Of a DNA stretch of 24,163 nucleotides, positions 1 through 7,396 are shown in pieces. A model generated the notes under the pieces. The model ran no database searches. It was not told the origin of the DNA and was given only the letters and a program-made list of their open reading frames with translations. Source of the stretch: Parachlamydia sp. (GTDB lineage: Bacteria > Chlamydiota > Chlamydiia > Chlamydiales > Parachlamydiaceae); contig JAJTHR010000260.1 in NCBI GenBank assembly GCA_021298935.1, positions 1-24,163 of the forward strand, written 5' to 3'. Numbering within the stretch: position 1 is the stretch's first letter; each line of letters starts with the position of its first letter. The translations under genes were made by a program, and so were the position numbers.

Positions 1-63
1 GCCGGCTGGATGGCTGGACATTTAATTGGAAATGCAATCGGTAAAGTCGCTGCCGCGGCATAA
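1..63 (+). CDS. C-terminal end of an unidentified protein (truncated by window edge)
   Basis: Only the last 20 codons before the TAA at 61-63 are visible. The residues are small and hydrophobic, with glycine at every fourth position (GWMAGHLIGNAIG), giving a GxxxGxxxGxxxG glycine zipper and ending KVAAAA. Glycine zippers usually mark closely packed membrane helices, so a membrane-inserted C-terminus is a reasonable guess. The reading frame is open to the window edge and a hairpin terminator follows about 40 bp later, which supports a real gene end. The protein family cannot be named from this fragment. Confidence 0.55.
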   Translation, partial: AGWMAGHLIGNAIGKVAAAA

Positions 64-101
64 AATTGATTGTGTAAATTTCAAGTTTAATCCACTCACA
101 A

Positions 102-137
102 TAAGCAGTCGCAAAGCGCTTCCTTTGCAGCTGCTTA
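102..137 (+). terminator. Hairpin terminator after the upstream gene
   Basis: An inverted repeat pairs TAAGCAG with CTGCTTA and GCAAAG with CTTTGC, separated by one wobble and one mismatched position, with a 6-base loop. It is followed by a T-rich stretch rather than a pure T run. It lies between the stop codon at 63 and the promoter of the next gene, where a terminator is expected. Confidence 0.5.
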
Positions 138-149
138 TCTATTTATCTT

Positions 150-178
150 TATATTGTCTTAATATAAATGACTATAAT
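150..178 (+). promoter_or_regulatory. Candidate promoter for the tandem paralog pair
   Basis: A perfect TATAAT -10 hexamer lies at 173-178, about 36 bp before the GTG start at 215. The expected -35 position (about 150-155, TATATT) matches the consensus poorly; a better-looking TTGTCT at 154-159 leaves only 13 bp spacing. The flanks are very AT-rich, so a chance match is possible. Confidence 0.35.
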
Positions 179-214
179 GTTATTATTCAAACAAAATTAA
201 GTTAGGTTGTAGTT

Positions 215-1171
215 GTGATAAACTTATCAATTTTAATATCAAAAAGAGAAGGGTGCGATATTTCGCATTTAGACACACGTCCACAAAAACGCCAAAAAAA
301 GAATGAATTAAAAGAATTCAATTTTGATAGCTTTTTGGAAGAATGGAATAAATTAAAAGAGCATGAAGATGCAAACAGCGATAGACTAGCCCTTTCAGAA
401 CGCTTTTATAAAATGAAAAAAAAGATTCCTTTCAATGCATTGCTAAAAAGCGAAGAGGCACTTGAGAATATGCGCTTTCTTTTGAATATGGCCCATCCCT
501 GCCCAATGGACGAGAGATCAAGGGATTATGAAATCAGAATTTTAAATCGCATCAACGCCATTCTGGAAAAAGGACATTTTAAGAAAGAGGGAAAAGCACT
601 TCAGAAAGAAATTATGCTCGATCGGCTGCCCAGTGTGATTTACGATTATGCTGCTTTAAATAGCGAGCAAGCGGAGAAAGAAATCGACCACTTGTATAGC
701 GAGTTGGAAGAGCAAGGCTTAGATATAGCTGAAAAGAAAACTAAATATGAGCAAATTTTTTCTATTTATCATCAAGAAATCAAACGGTTTTGCGAAGTTT
801 ATAATGCTTTTTCGGGCCTTACAAATTGCGATGGCTTTAATTTGGCACACCTCTCTCTTGGCCGCTGCTACCTCAGCCTGGCTGATAGCTATTACAACGC
901 CGGACAGGAGTATGATAAAGAAGAATTTAACGCACTTTCTCTCTCAAAATACAAGAAGGGGCTGGAATATCTTAACTTTTGCCAGGACTACTTTAGCAAG
1001 TTTTCAAATGCAGGGTCTGATGAAGACAGAGCGAGTGCAGCCGAATTGATTGCAAAATGCAAGGAAGAAATCGCGTCATTGCATATTGAAATAGAAAGGG
1101 GAGCAAAAAAAAATATGGAAAAAGAAGCTGTCAGGGATTTCGATGAATACCTGTTCGACGCTCTATTATAA
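215..1171 (+). CDS. Helical protein of unknown function, paralog A, with bipartite NLS-like N-terminus
   Basis: I do not recognise the family. The 318-residue protein has no signal peptide or membrane segment and looks almost fully helical. Its body aligns by eye with the next gene over most of its length; shared blocks include HPCPM..x(R/K)(S/A)RDYE near residue 92 and a YDYAxL block near residue 143. The region around residues 210-260 (AHLSLGRCYLSLADSYY, then a second amphipathic helix) is TPR-like. Near the N-terminus K10-R11, thirteen residues, then K25-R26-Q27-K28-K29 form a bipartite nuclear-localisation-like pattern. The start is GTG at 215; the next in-frame Met lies far inside the conserved region, and alignment with paralog B supports the early start. 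The gap to the next gene is 8 bp, so the two are probably cotranscribed. Lysine-rich, AT-rich coding sequence differs from the suf genes. A secreted effector is inferred, not shown. Confidence 0.8.
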   Translation: MINLSILISKREGCDISHLDTRPQKRQKKNELKEFNFDSFLEEWNKLKEHEDANSDRLALSERFYKMKKKIPFNALLKSEEALENMRFLLNMAHPCPMDERSRDYEIRILNRINAILEKGHFKKEGKALQKEIMLDRLPSVIYDYAALNSEQAEKEIDHLYSELEEQGLDIAEKKTKYEQIFSIYHQEIKRFCEVYNAFSGLTNCDGFNLAHLSLGRCYLSLADSYYNAGQEYDKEEFNALSLSKYKKGLEYLNFCQDYFSKFSNAGSDEDRASAAELIAKCKEEIASLHIEIERGAKKNMEKEAVRDFDEYLFDALL

Positions 1172-1179
1172 GGTTAAAA

Positions 1180-2394
1180 ATGAATAATGTTACGAGCAAT
1201 AAAAGAGGGCGTGATTACCCCGTTACCAATCAACCAGCGGCCAAACGTCCCAAAAAGAATAGTGATAGTTTTAGCAGGGAAAAATTTTTGATAAAGTGGA
1301 ATGAATTAATTCCTCCTGAAAAAGAATTTTCTGTTGGCACTGTTGAAACGCTATCGCAAAAATTTTACAAATTGAAGCGGTCGATCCCTTGGCGTCAACT
1401 TTTAAAAAAAGATCGCACCCTTGGTACGATTCATTTTCTTCTCAAAGTCATCCATCCATGCCCTATGAAGGAAAAAGCGAGGGATTATGAATTAAAGATA
1501 TTTGAAAAAATTAATCAATTGATCGAAGAGAAGTTTTTTAAAAAGCCGGAAGCGCAACGCCTGCTACAGCACATTCTGGTCGATTGTCAGCCCAGCTTCG
1601 TTTACGATTATGCCTGCTTAAAAAACCAGCAAGCAGAATTAGAAATAAAAAAAATTGAGGCGGTTCTTACTCAATCCGATTTGGACTTTAGCCAAGTGCA
1701 ATCAAACTTCGAAAGCATTTTTACCATTTTAAATGATGAAATAAAACGTTTTAGGGATGTTTTGGGCATCTATAGTCAATTGTCGATGAGCGATCCTCTT
1801 AATATTGCTCATTTGATGCTTGGTAAATGCCATAAAGCTTTTGCCGATCAATGCATCCTGGCTGGGAAGCATCACGATAGGGAAGGATTTAAAATTAAAG
1901 CTTTGTTTCATTTTTCCAAGGCAATGCCTCACTTCGATTTTTGTGAAGGCTATTTTAAAAAATATACGACCTTGGGAACCAAAGATCAACGAGATGAGTT
2001 AGAGCAGCTATTTTTAGAATGCAAGGAAGCCAACGCAAGCTTACTAAAAAACATGGAAATACAAGATGACGAAGGGATTGTTGATGCAGAGATTGTTGAT
2101 GCAGAGATTGTTGATGCAGAGATTGTTGAACAAAATAGAGAGATCATTTTCAACCAGGATGTACAGGTCTTGGAAGATCCGACTTTTGATCTCACTATTG
2201 AAAAAACCCCTACCTTGCAAGAGATATTTCTTGTATGTAATCAATTAAGGGCAACCATGCAAAAAAGGGAAAAGAAACCTCTTTTAGAAGAACATGAAAT
2301 TGTCATCATCAGTGATAGCGAAGAAGAGGAAATGGAGGTTGCTCCACTTTCTAAAAAATCATCTGAAGATTTTAAAGAATTATTTTCTAAATAG
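1180..2394 (+). CDS. Helical protein of unknown function, paralog B, with NLS-like N-terminus and SIM-like acidic tail
   Basis: This 404-residue protein is the tandem paralog of the preceding gene. Residues about 30-290 share its layout (HPCPM, RDYE, YDYA blocks and the TPR-like helices). Residues 8-26 contain KR, twelve residues, then KRPKK, a classic bipartite nuclear-localisation pattern; PAAKRPKKN (19-27) also resembles the c-Myc signal PAAKRVKLD. About 110 extra residues at the C-terminus are absent from paralog A. They hold a 5-residue EIVDA tandem repeat (about 299-317) and, at 374-384, IVIISDSEEEE, which has the form of a SUMO-interaction motif: a hydrophobic core followed by serine and acidic residues. 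There is no signal peptide or membrane segment. The ATG at 1180 follows the previous stop by 8 bp. The stop overlaps the minus-strand gene by 8 bp. Action in a host nucleus is inference from these motifs only. Confidence 0.8.
   Translation: MNNVTSNKRGRDYPVTNQPAAKRPKKNSDSFSREKFLIKWNELIPPEKEFSVGTVETLSQKFYKLKRSIPWRQLLKKDRTLGTIHFLLKVIHPCPMKEKARDYELKIFEKINQLIEEKFFKKPEAQRLLQHILVDCQPSFVYDYACLKNQQAELEIKKIEAVLTQSDLDFSQVQSNFESIFTILNDEIKRFRDVLGIYSQLSMSDPLNIAHLMLGKCHKAFADQCILAGKHHDREGFKIKALFHFSKAMPHFDFCEGYFKKYTTLGTKDQRDELEQLFLECKEANASLLKNMEIQDDEGIVDAEIVDAEIVDAEIVEQNREIIFNQDVQVLEDPTFDLTIEKTPTLQEIFLVCNQLRATMQKREKKPLLEEHEIVIISDSEEEEMEVAPLSKKSSEDFKELFSK
2074..2130 (+). repeat. 15-bp in-frame tandem repeat (about 3.8 copies)
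   Basis: Units of GAGATTGTTGATGCA start at 2074 (first copy with GGG instead of GAG), 2089, 2104 and 2119; the last copy is cut after 12 bases and its final base differs. They encode the EIVDA repeat in the tail of paralog B. The copies are nearly identical at the DNA level, so the expansion looks recent. The unit is a multiple of three, so copy-number change alters length and not frame. Confidence 0.9.
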
Positions 2395-3631
2395 GGTATA
2401 GATCTCCTATCACATGGTTCCTGAAAAGACCCGATGGAATAGTGCCCAAATGACAGCTAAGCATGACTTCCTGCCCGTTTTTATTTCGCGCAAGCAGCCG
2501 GATTTGGCTTTCTGGCGTTGCGCTTAACTGGGCAATTCCTCTTTTCCAGTCGGAATACCCTTCCTGAATAATTTGGTGAAAGTGAATGGCGAATTGATCG
2601 GGGCTCCATCCAAGAAGTATTTTGGATTGCTGATTGGAAAAAATCAGCTTTCCCTCTTTGGGCGAATAAAGCAGCACAAGCCCTTCTTTTTCACTACGCA
2701 GACCATCGTAGAGCCTGCGCTGATCGATGGCAAAATTGGAAGAGGTGAATTCACGGTAGCGCGACGTTTCTGTTGCATGATAATTCCCTCCAGTAAACTT
2801 CTGAGCCATTTGCAGGCATTTATTCAATAAGGCATTTCCTTCCGCTGCCGTTCGGATAAATTTTTCTTGCAAAAGGGAACTGTCAAATGCTGAGGCACCC
2901 ACCTTAAAGTTTTCAAGAATCGTTTTAGAGCTCCCTGTCGGAATTTTGTCTTTTTCATCTTCATTCAAATAAAGCAATGTTTTAATTTCGTAGCTTAAAT
3001 CATGCACTTTCGTATCGAGTTGAAAAATTTGATCCTGTCTTTTCTCCATTTCCCCCCGCTGCTCTTCCATCATTTGCTGGAGGGATTGAATTTGTAATTG
3101 CTTCTGCCTGAGCTGTTCTTCTGTAAATAATTTATAATCGCTAAAATCCTGGGCTGTTTGCTGCACTTTTGCTTCCAGCTGCTCTTTTAGGTCGGCCAGC
3201 ATTTTTAATTCTTGCAGCTTGCTTTCATAATCTATCAAATATTTATTTTTTTCTTCCTGAGATTCCCGCAGGGCTGTTTCGAGCAAGTTCATCTGTTTTC
3301 CAGGGTCTTTAACAGGATGCAGGCTGCTTTCCAACCCTTCATAGGAAAGCGGAAGTTCAATGGAGGTGACCTTAGGCTCTTTTTCTTCCATAAAGTCAAG
3401 CTGTGTGATAGAAGGCGTTTCCTTTTCCGGAGAACTTCTTTCCAGCTTGAATAAAAGAACAATGAAAATTAGGGAAAAAAAGGCTGTCGTCAAAAGTCCG
3501 AATGAAATGATCGGCCAGCTTTTTGCAGGCGGCAAAAGCCAGATGGCATATCCTGCAAAGAAAAGCACAGGCGTCAAGTAAAATAAAAGAACCAGGCCTG
3601 AGAAAAAATGGCGGTAATTTTTTAAAATCAT
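2387..3631 (-). CDS. Membrane-anchored coiled-coil protein with C-terminal PAS-like domain
   Basis: Starting from the ATG at 3631 the protein has 414 residues. Two hydrophobic helices (about 11-33 and 38-61) form a hairpin anchor. An acidic linker follows, then a long coiled coil (about 113-222) rich in Glu, Gln and Lys. A region around 310-395 resembles a PAS fold (GLVLLYSPKEGKLIFSNQ, then LLGWSPDQF and RNKNGQEVML), where PAS domains sense small ligands or mediate dimerisation. No kinase, GGDEF or DNA-binding output domain follows, so it may pass its signal by protein contact. The frame stays open to 3772, but an earlier start would run into the divergent transporter gene and add 47 residues with no family support. 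The 3' end overlaps paralog B tail to tail by 8 bp. The PAS assignment is by eye. Confidence 0.7.
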   Translation of the reverse strand: MILKNYRHFFSGLVLLFYLTPVLFFAGYAIWLLPPAKSWPIISFGLLTTAFFSLIFIVLLFKLERSSPEKETPSITQLDFMEEKEPKVTSIELPLSYEGLESSLHPVKDPGKQMNLLETALRESQEEKNKYLIDYESKLQELKMLADLKEQLEAKVQQTAQDFSDYKLFTEEQLRQKQLQIQSLQQMMEEQRGEMEKRQDQIFQLDTKVHDLSYEIKTLLYLNEDEKDKIPTGSSKTILENFKVGASAFDSSLLQEKFIRTAAEGNALLNKCLQMAQKFTGGNYHATETSRYREFTSSNFAIDQRRLYDGLRSEKEGLVLLYSPKEGKLIFSNQQSKILLGWSPDQFAIHFHQIIQEGYSDWKRGIAQLSATPESQIRLLARNKNGQEVMLSCHLGTIPSGLFRNHVIGDLYPI

Positions 3632-3662
3632 GCAAGTTAGGTTATCTGACAGGGGTTTTAAG

Positions 3663-3699
3663 TTGAAGTCTATTCTATCCCTTGTTATGTTTTGTACAA
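3663..3699. promoter_or_regulatory. Overlapping divergent promoter candidates
   Basis: On the plus strand TTGAAG (3663-3668) and TATGTT (3686-3691) are 17 bp apart and would drive the transporter genes starting at 3722. On the minus strand TTGTAC (complement of 3694-3699) and TAGAAT (complement of 3672-3677) are 16 bp apart and would drive the PAS-like gene starting at 3631. The two sets interlock, so the two units might compete for polymerase. The hexamers are imperfect; this is a reading by eye. Confidence 0.3.
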
Positions 3700-3721
3700 A
3701 CTTCTCAGATTGAAAATACCA

Positions 3722-4555
3722 ATGACCTCCAAAAATGCAAAGCTTATTGTTATTGATGCAAACCGCATTCAAAAAGAATATTTTAAAGATCTTTTTAGAT
3801 TTAGAGAATTGTTTTATTTTTTTGCCTGGCGCGATATTTTAGTCAGATACAAGCAGACTTATCTGGGGATCTTATGGGGGCTGATCCGCCCCTTACTTAA
3901 CATGGCCATCTTTGCCTTTGTCTTTGGCAAAGTCGCCAATCTCTCTTCCGACAAAGTCAGCTATCCGCTCTTCATATTAGCTGGAATGGTCCCCTGGCAG
4001 CTTTTTGCCAGCTGCCTGCTTGAAACAAGCAATAGCTTGGTCAACAACGCACCGATGATTTCAAAAGTCTATTTTCCACGGATGATCCTTCCTGTCAGCT
4101 ACATTATCGTCAATTCAATCGACTTTTTGATCAGTCTTGGACTGCTATTTATATTATTTATCGCCACGGGAGCCGCTTGGCCGCCCACATTGCTTTTTTT
4201 ACCGGTCTTTATTTTTCTTGTCCTCCTACTTTGCCTGGGAGCCAGCCTATGGATGGCGGCGATCACCGTCCGGTACCGTGATTTCCGTTTTATTGTCCCG
4301 TTTGTCACTCAATTCGGGATGTTTATCTCTCCAGTCGGCTATGGCAGCTTTCTTGTGCCTGAAGGGTGGCGCTGGCTCTATTTTATCAACCCTATGGCAG
4401 GCCTCATTGAAGGGTTCAGGTGGTGCTGCTTTGGCATTTACCACGAAGATTTTCCCGCGGCCCTTGCTATTTCATGTGCCATTAATGGGGTCATTCTTGT
4501 GACAGGCTTTCGCTTCTTCAGAAAGATGGAACGTATTTTTGCGGATATTATCTAA
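3722..4555 (+). CDS. wzm: ABC-2 type polysaccharide exporter, permease subunit (Wzm/KpsM/RfbD family)
   Basis: This is the membrane half of an ABC transporter that moves an undecaprenyl-linked or lipid-linked polysaccharide across the inner membrane. The N-terminal signature is clear: LFYFFAWRDILVRYKQTYLG followed by ILWGLIRPLLNMAIFAFVFG. About six membrane helices follow, with the family's FPRMILPVSYIIVNSIDFLI and SPVGYG blocks. From the ATG at 3722 it has 277 residues, normal for the family. A TTG at 3692 would add ten residues but would sit right beside the predicted -10, so ATG is preferred. Its stop TAA shares one base with the ATG of the ATPase gene, indicating translational coupling. 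It should pair with that ATPase. Confidence 0.9.
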   Translation: MTSKNAKLIVIDANRIQKEYFKDLFRFRELFYFFAWRDILVRYKQTYLGILWGLIRPLLNMAIFAFVFGKVANLSSDKVSYPLFILAGMVPWQLFASCLLETSNSLVNNAPMISKVYFPRMILPVSYIIVNSIDFLISLGLLFILFIATGAAWPPTLLFLPVFIFLVLLLCLGASLWMAAITVRYRDFRFIVPFVTQFGMFISPVGYGSFLVPEGWRWLYFINPMAGLIEGFRWCCFGIYHEDFPAALAISCAINGVILVTGFRFFRKMERIFADII

Positions 4556-5796
4556 TGAATATTGTAGAAATTGAAGATCTATCGAAAAAGTTCCACCTTA
4601 TGCATGAGAAGGATAATCCTTATGCCTCATTAAAGGAAATTATTTCTGATTGGTTCAGGCAGCTTCCCCGACGGCTAACCGGGCGTGCTGCCCCAAAAAG
4701 GTCAACCGAAGATTTTTGGGCTCTAAAAGATCTCAACTTAACCATCGAGGAAGGGGATCGCATTGCCTTGCTCGGCCGTAACGGCGCCGGCAAGTCCACT
4801 TTCTTAAAGCTTTTATCCCGTATTACAGAACCCACGACCGGTCGCATAAAAATTCGCGGACGGGTAGCCAGTCTGCTCGAAGTAGGGACAGGCTTTCACC
4901 CTGATTTGACCGGGCGGGAGAACATTTTGCTTAATGGGGCCATCATGGGGATGAGCTACCAGGAAATGAAATCTAAATTTGATGAAATAGTCGCTTTTGC
5001 CGATATCGAAAAATTCTTGGATACCCCGATTAAGCGCTATTCCAGCGGCATGTTTATGCGCCTTGGCTTTGCCATAGCAGCCCATTTGGATGCCGATCTA
5101 TTGATTGTGGACGAAGTGCTGGCAGTCGGGGATGCGCAATTTCAGGAAAAATGCCTAAAAAAAATGAATGAGATGGGAGCGCAGGGAAGCACGGTTATTT
5201 TTGTCAGCCATAATATCAATTCAGTACTTTCCTTATGCAACAAGGGAATCTTTTTAGAAAAAGGGAGGCTCAAGGCGTACCTACCGATTGAAGAGACGTT
5301 AAGCCTCTACATTCAAAGCTGTCCCACAGCCGGCCTTTCGTGGAAGGGACAGGCGGGTGACGAGCATATTCAAATCATGACGACCCACTTGACTCCCCCC
5401 CAGACAGACGCGGGCTTTTTTTATCAAGGCGAGATTCCTTCGCTTCAGGTCGATTTTGACGTCTTGAAGCCCCATCCCGATTTGCTGCTAGGGTTTTCAA
5501 TTCTCAATTCACATAACCAGCCGATTGCCCGCTCACGTCTCTGCGACCATCAGGAGCACTATCAGCTCACATCTAAAAAAGGGGCCCATTCTCTTGCCTT
5601 CCCCCTTGATTTAAACCTCTTCCACCCGGGCGAATACAAAATTAAGATGGAGTGTTCGCTGCTCAATAAGAAAAAAATTCTGAAAGATGATATCGTTCTT
5701 AAGTTTGCCGTCTGTTCTCAAAATAAAATCATCAAGCAAGAAGCAGGCGTTGAAAAAGAAGGCATTAGTCTTGGCAATCGTTGGACCGTATCATAA
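4555..5796 (+). CDS. wzt: ABC polysaccharide exporter, ATP-binding subunit with C-terminal Wzt-type domain
   Basis: This 413-residue cytoplasmic ATPase powers the permease encoded just upstream. The nucleotide-binding domain (about 1-250) has Walker A GRNGAGKST (74-82), the family-typical LLEVGTGFHPDLTGREN in the Q-loop region (108-123), the signature YSSGM (162-166), Walker B LLIVDE (182-187) and the switch histidine H219. Residues about 265-405 form an extra beta-rich domain of the kind found in Wzt proteins. In characterised Wzt proteins this domain binds the end of the O-polysaccharide and sets export specificity, so this system probably recognises a specific terminal sugar modification. 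The methyltransferase at 12173-12925 might supply one, though that is inference. It overlaps the permease stop by one base. A candidate terminator lies at 5980-6013. Confidence 0.92.
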   Translation: MNIVEIEDLSKKFHLMHEKDNPYASLKEIISDWFRQLPRRLTGRAAPKRSTEDFWALKDLNLTIEEGDRIALLGRNGAGKSTFLKLLSRITEPTTGRIKIRGRVASLLEVGTGFHPDLTGRENILLNGAIMGMSYQEMKSKFDEIVAFADIEKFLDTPIKRYSSGMFMRLGFAIAAHLDADLLIVDEVLAVGDAQFQEKCLKKMNEMGAQGSTVIFVSHNINSVLSLCNKGIFLEKGRLKAYLPIEETLSLYIQSCPTAGLSWKGQAGDEHIQIMTTHLTPPQTDAGFFYQGEIPSLQVDFDVLKPHPDLLLGFSILNSHNQPIARSRLCDHQEHYQLTSKKGAHSLAFPLDLNLFHPGEYKIKMECSLLNKKKILKDDIVLKFAVCSQNKIIKQEAGVEKEGISLGNRWTVS

Positions 5797-5957
5797 TTTA
5801 AAAAAACTTTTTTCTAAGGGATCCGGGAAATTTTTTCGAACAATTTTTGCCCAATATATGAAATCGAATAACGGCGTAAGCCCCTTTGAGCATTTGCCTT
5901 GTGAATTTATTCAAAAGATCTGCTTATTCATCTGCTCCTTTTGGCAGAGGTGAGTTT

Positions 5958-7283
5958 TTAAGTCGATGCTATAATTTGATGGCCTGGATGATTTTTATGC
6001 CAGGTCATTTTTTCATATTCAAAGCCGGCTGCAAAAAAGTAGAAGCTCATGGTCTTGTAAGCTAAATAGGCATCAAAGAAAATCATATTAATGACAAATG
6101 CCACTGTCATCCACTTGAGCTGCCGATTGATGGCGCTTATGGCAGCAAAAAAGCGGTAATAGAGATACGAACCAATAATTCCCACTTCGATAAAGATGCG
6201 CAGCAAGCCCCCGTCCAAGGCGGACCATGCAAAACCGGGTCCCAGCCCCTGTAAATAGACTTCCGGATGATTCACGAAGACCTTCATCACAAAAATCCAC
6301 TTATGAATGCGCATCCACCAGCTCATGTCATATTCTTTTGCCGAAATCACTTCATTTCCTACCGGGTTTTTATCCATGTCGATTTTATCCCAAACGATTT
6401 CAGCTAAATGGATGTTCTGCATGGAAAAAAGGCTTGCACTGCGTGAAGAGACGGCATCCGTTTGAAAAATGCCAAAAGTGATGGCGGCAATTAAAAGAGG
6501 GAGGATGCAAAGCGCAGCGATAAAGGAGCTTTTTGAGCGCCAATTGATCTCTTCCTTCATTTTTCCCGCAAAGCAAAAAAATAAGGCGACAATGGAAATG
6601 CGGTTGCCGGTAAAAATGACAAACAAGCTAAACAGGACAAATAGCAAATAGGGCTTTAACTTTCCCCAGGCAAAACGGGAAAGGGGAGTTGAGAAGAAAT
6701 AATCGGTTCGCGGATTCGAATGATTGCTAAAAAGAATGTAGCAAAAAAGGAGATTGAGAAGCAATCCCATCTCGGAAGGGAAGGAAGCGACCCCTTGCAC
6801 GCGGCTTGAAACATCGTCAGAATATCCTCCGACACTCACTCCGCCTGCCAGGTTGAGCTTTTGCAATGTCATAATAAAAAAATTCCAGGCAAAAAAGGCG
6901 GGCAGCATCCATGTGCAGTCAAAGCGGGAGGCAAGCGAGCCGATATAGAAAAATAAGAAGTACTCAAGCAGGCGGACGGCATAAAAAATTTTGGCATCCA
7001 AAGGCAAATGTCCAAGTGCCACTAAAAGTCGATTAGAAAAAAAGGAGACAAGGCAAAAGAGGGTCAGGCCCAATATCCATTTTTCAAGCGGTTCGATTTT
7101 TTTGCGCAAAAGGGCATGGGAAAAGAAAAAGAGGGAGGCAAAAATGAACAGGAAAAGATCATCAATCCGGATGCCTGCCGTTTCTGAGCCCAATTGAATG
7201 AGGTTGATTTTGGGCAAAAAAAGCAGGGGGAGAAGGAAATACAGGATAAAAAGAGATAGCTTTTTATCAAAAAATCTGACCAT
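5958..7283 (-). CDS. Polytopic Wzy/WaaL-like O-antigen polymerase or ligase
   Basis: From the ATG at 7283 this is a 441-residue inner-membrane protein with about ten to twelve hydrophobic segments. The block LFVIFTGNRISIVALFF and a later periplasmic region with WWMRIHKWIFVMKVFVNHP, LQGLGPGF and GGLLRIFIEVGIIGSYLYY match the general pattern of Wzy/WaaL enzymes: an arginine after a TM helix, then a large loop and an ExGxxG helix. Such enzymes join glycan repeat units or attach glycan to a lipid or protein acceptor. Family members diverge so far that polymerase and ligase cannot be separated by eye. A TTG at 7319 in the same frame is a possible earlier start, but the ATG places the first helix at the usual distance. 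It lies on the opposite strand between the two halves of the export locus. It is transcribed divergently from the Wza-like gene and convergently with the ATPase gene. Confidence 0.75.
   Translation of the reverse strand: MVRFFDKKLSLFILYFLLPLLFLPKINLIQLGSETAGIRIDDLFLFIFASLFFFSHALLRKKIEPLEKWILGLTLFCLVSFFSNRLLVALGHLPLDAKIFYAVRLLEYFLFFYIGSLASRFDCTWMLPAFFAWNFFIMTLQKLNLAGGVSVGGYSDDVSSRVQGVASFPSEMGLLLNLLFCYILFSNHSNPRTDYFFSTPLSRFAWGKLKPYLLFVLFSLFVIFTGNRISIVALFFCFAGKMKEEINWRSKSSFIAALCILPLLIAAITFGIFQTDAVSSRSASLFSMQNIHLAEIVWDKIDMDKNPVGNEVISAKEYDMSWWMRIHKWIFVMKVFVNHPEVYLQGLGPGFAWSALDGGLLRIFIEVGIIGSYLYYRFFAAISAINRQLKWMTVAFVINMIFFDAYLAYKTMSFYFFAAGFEYEKMTWHKNHPGHQIIAST
5980..6013 (+). terminator. Plus-strand terminator inside the 3' end of the minus-strand polymerase gene
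   Basis: TGGCCTGG and CCAGGTCA pair over 8 bp (one G-T wobble) around a 12-base loop and are followed by six T residues. The position, about 185 bp after the ATPase stop codon, fits the end of the permease-ATPase transcript. The hairpin lies within the last codons of the convergent gene, so it also forms part of that coding sequence. Confidence 0.5.
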
Positions 7284-7396
7284 ACCGGCAAATTTATCAT
7301 GCCTGCAGATTGTTGGCAAAGCGTTTTTTCCGCTTCCGATTTAATTCGAAATAGGGTAAGAATAGTGTCCATTTTCTTCTTTGTTATTGGTTAATA

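Noticed and set aside
747..1049. Open frame on the plus strand inside paralog A
   Set aside because: It overlaps the conserved paralog body in another frame and has no ribosome-binding site or recognisable protein features.
2074..2130. Phase-variation switch from the tandem repeat
   Set aside because: The unit is 15 bp, so copy changes stay in frame and cannot switch the gene on or off.
5687..5953. Plus-strand frame running past the ATPase gene end
   Set aside because: It starts inside the ATPase gene in another frame, and the part beyond 5796 has no conserved features.
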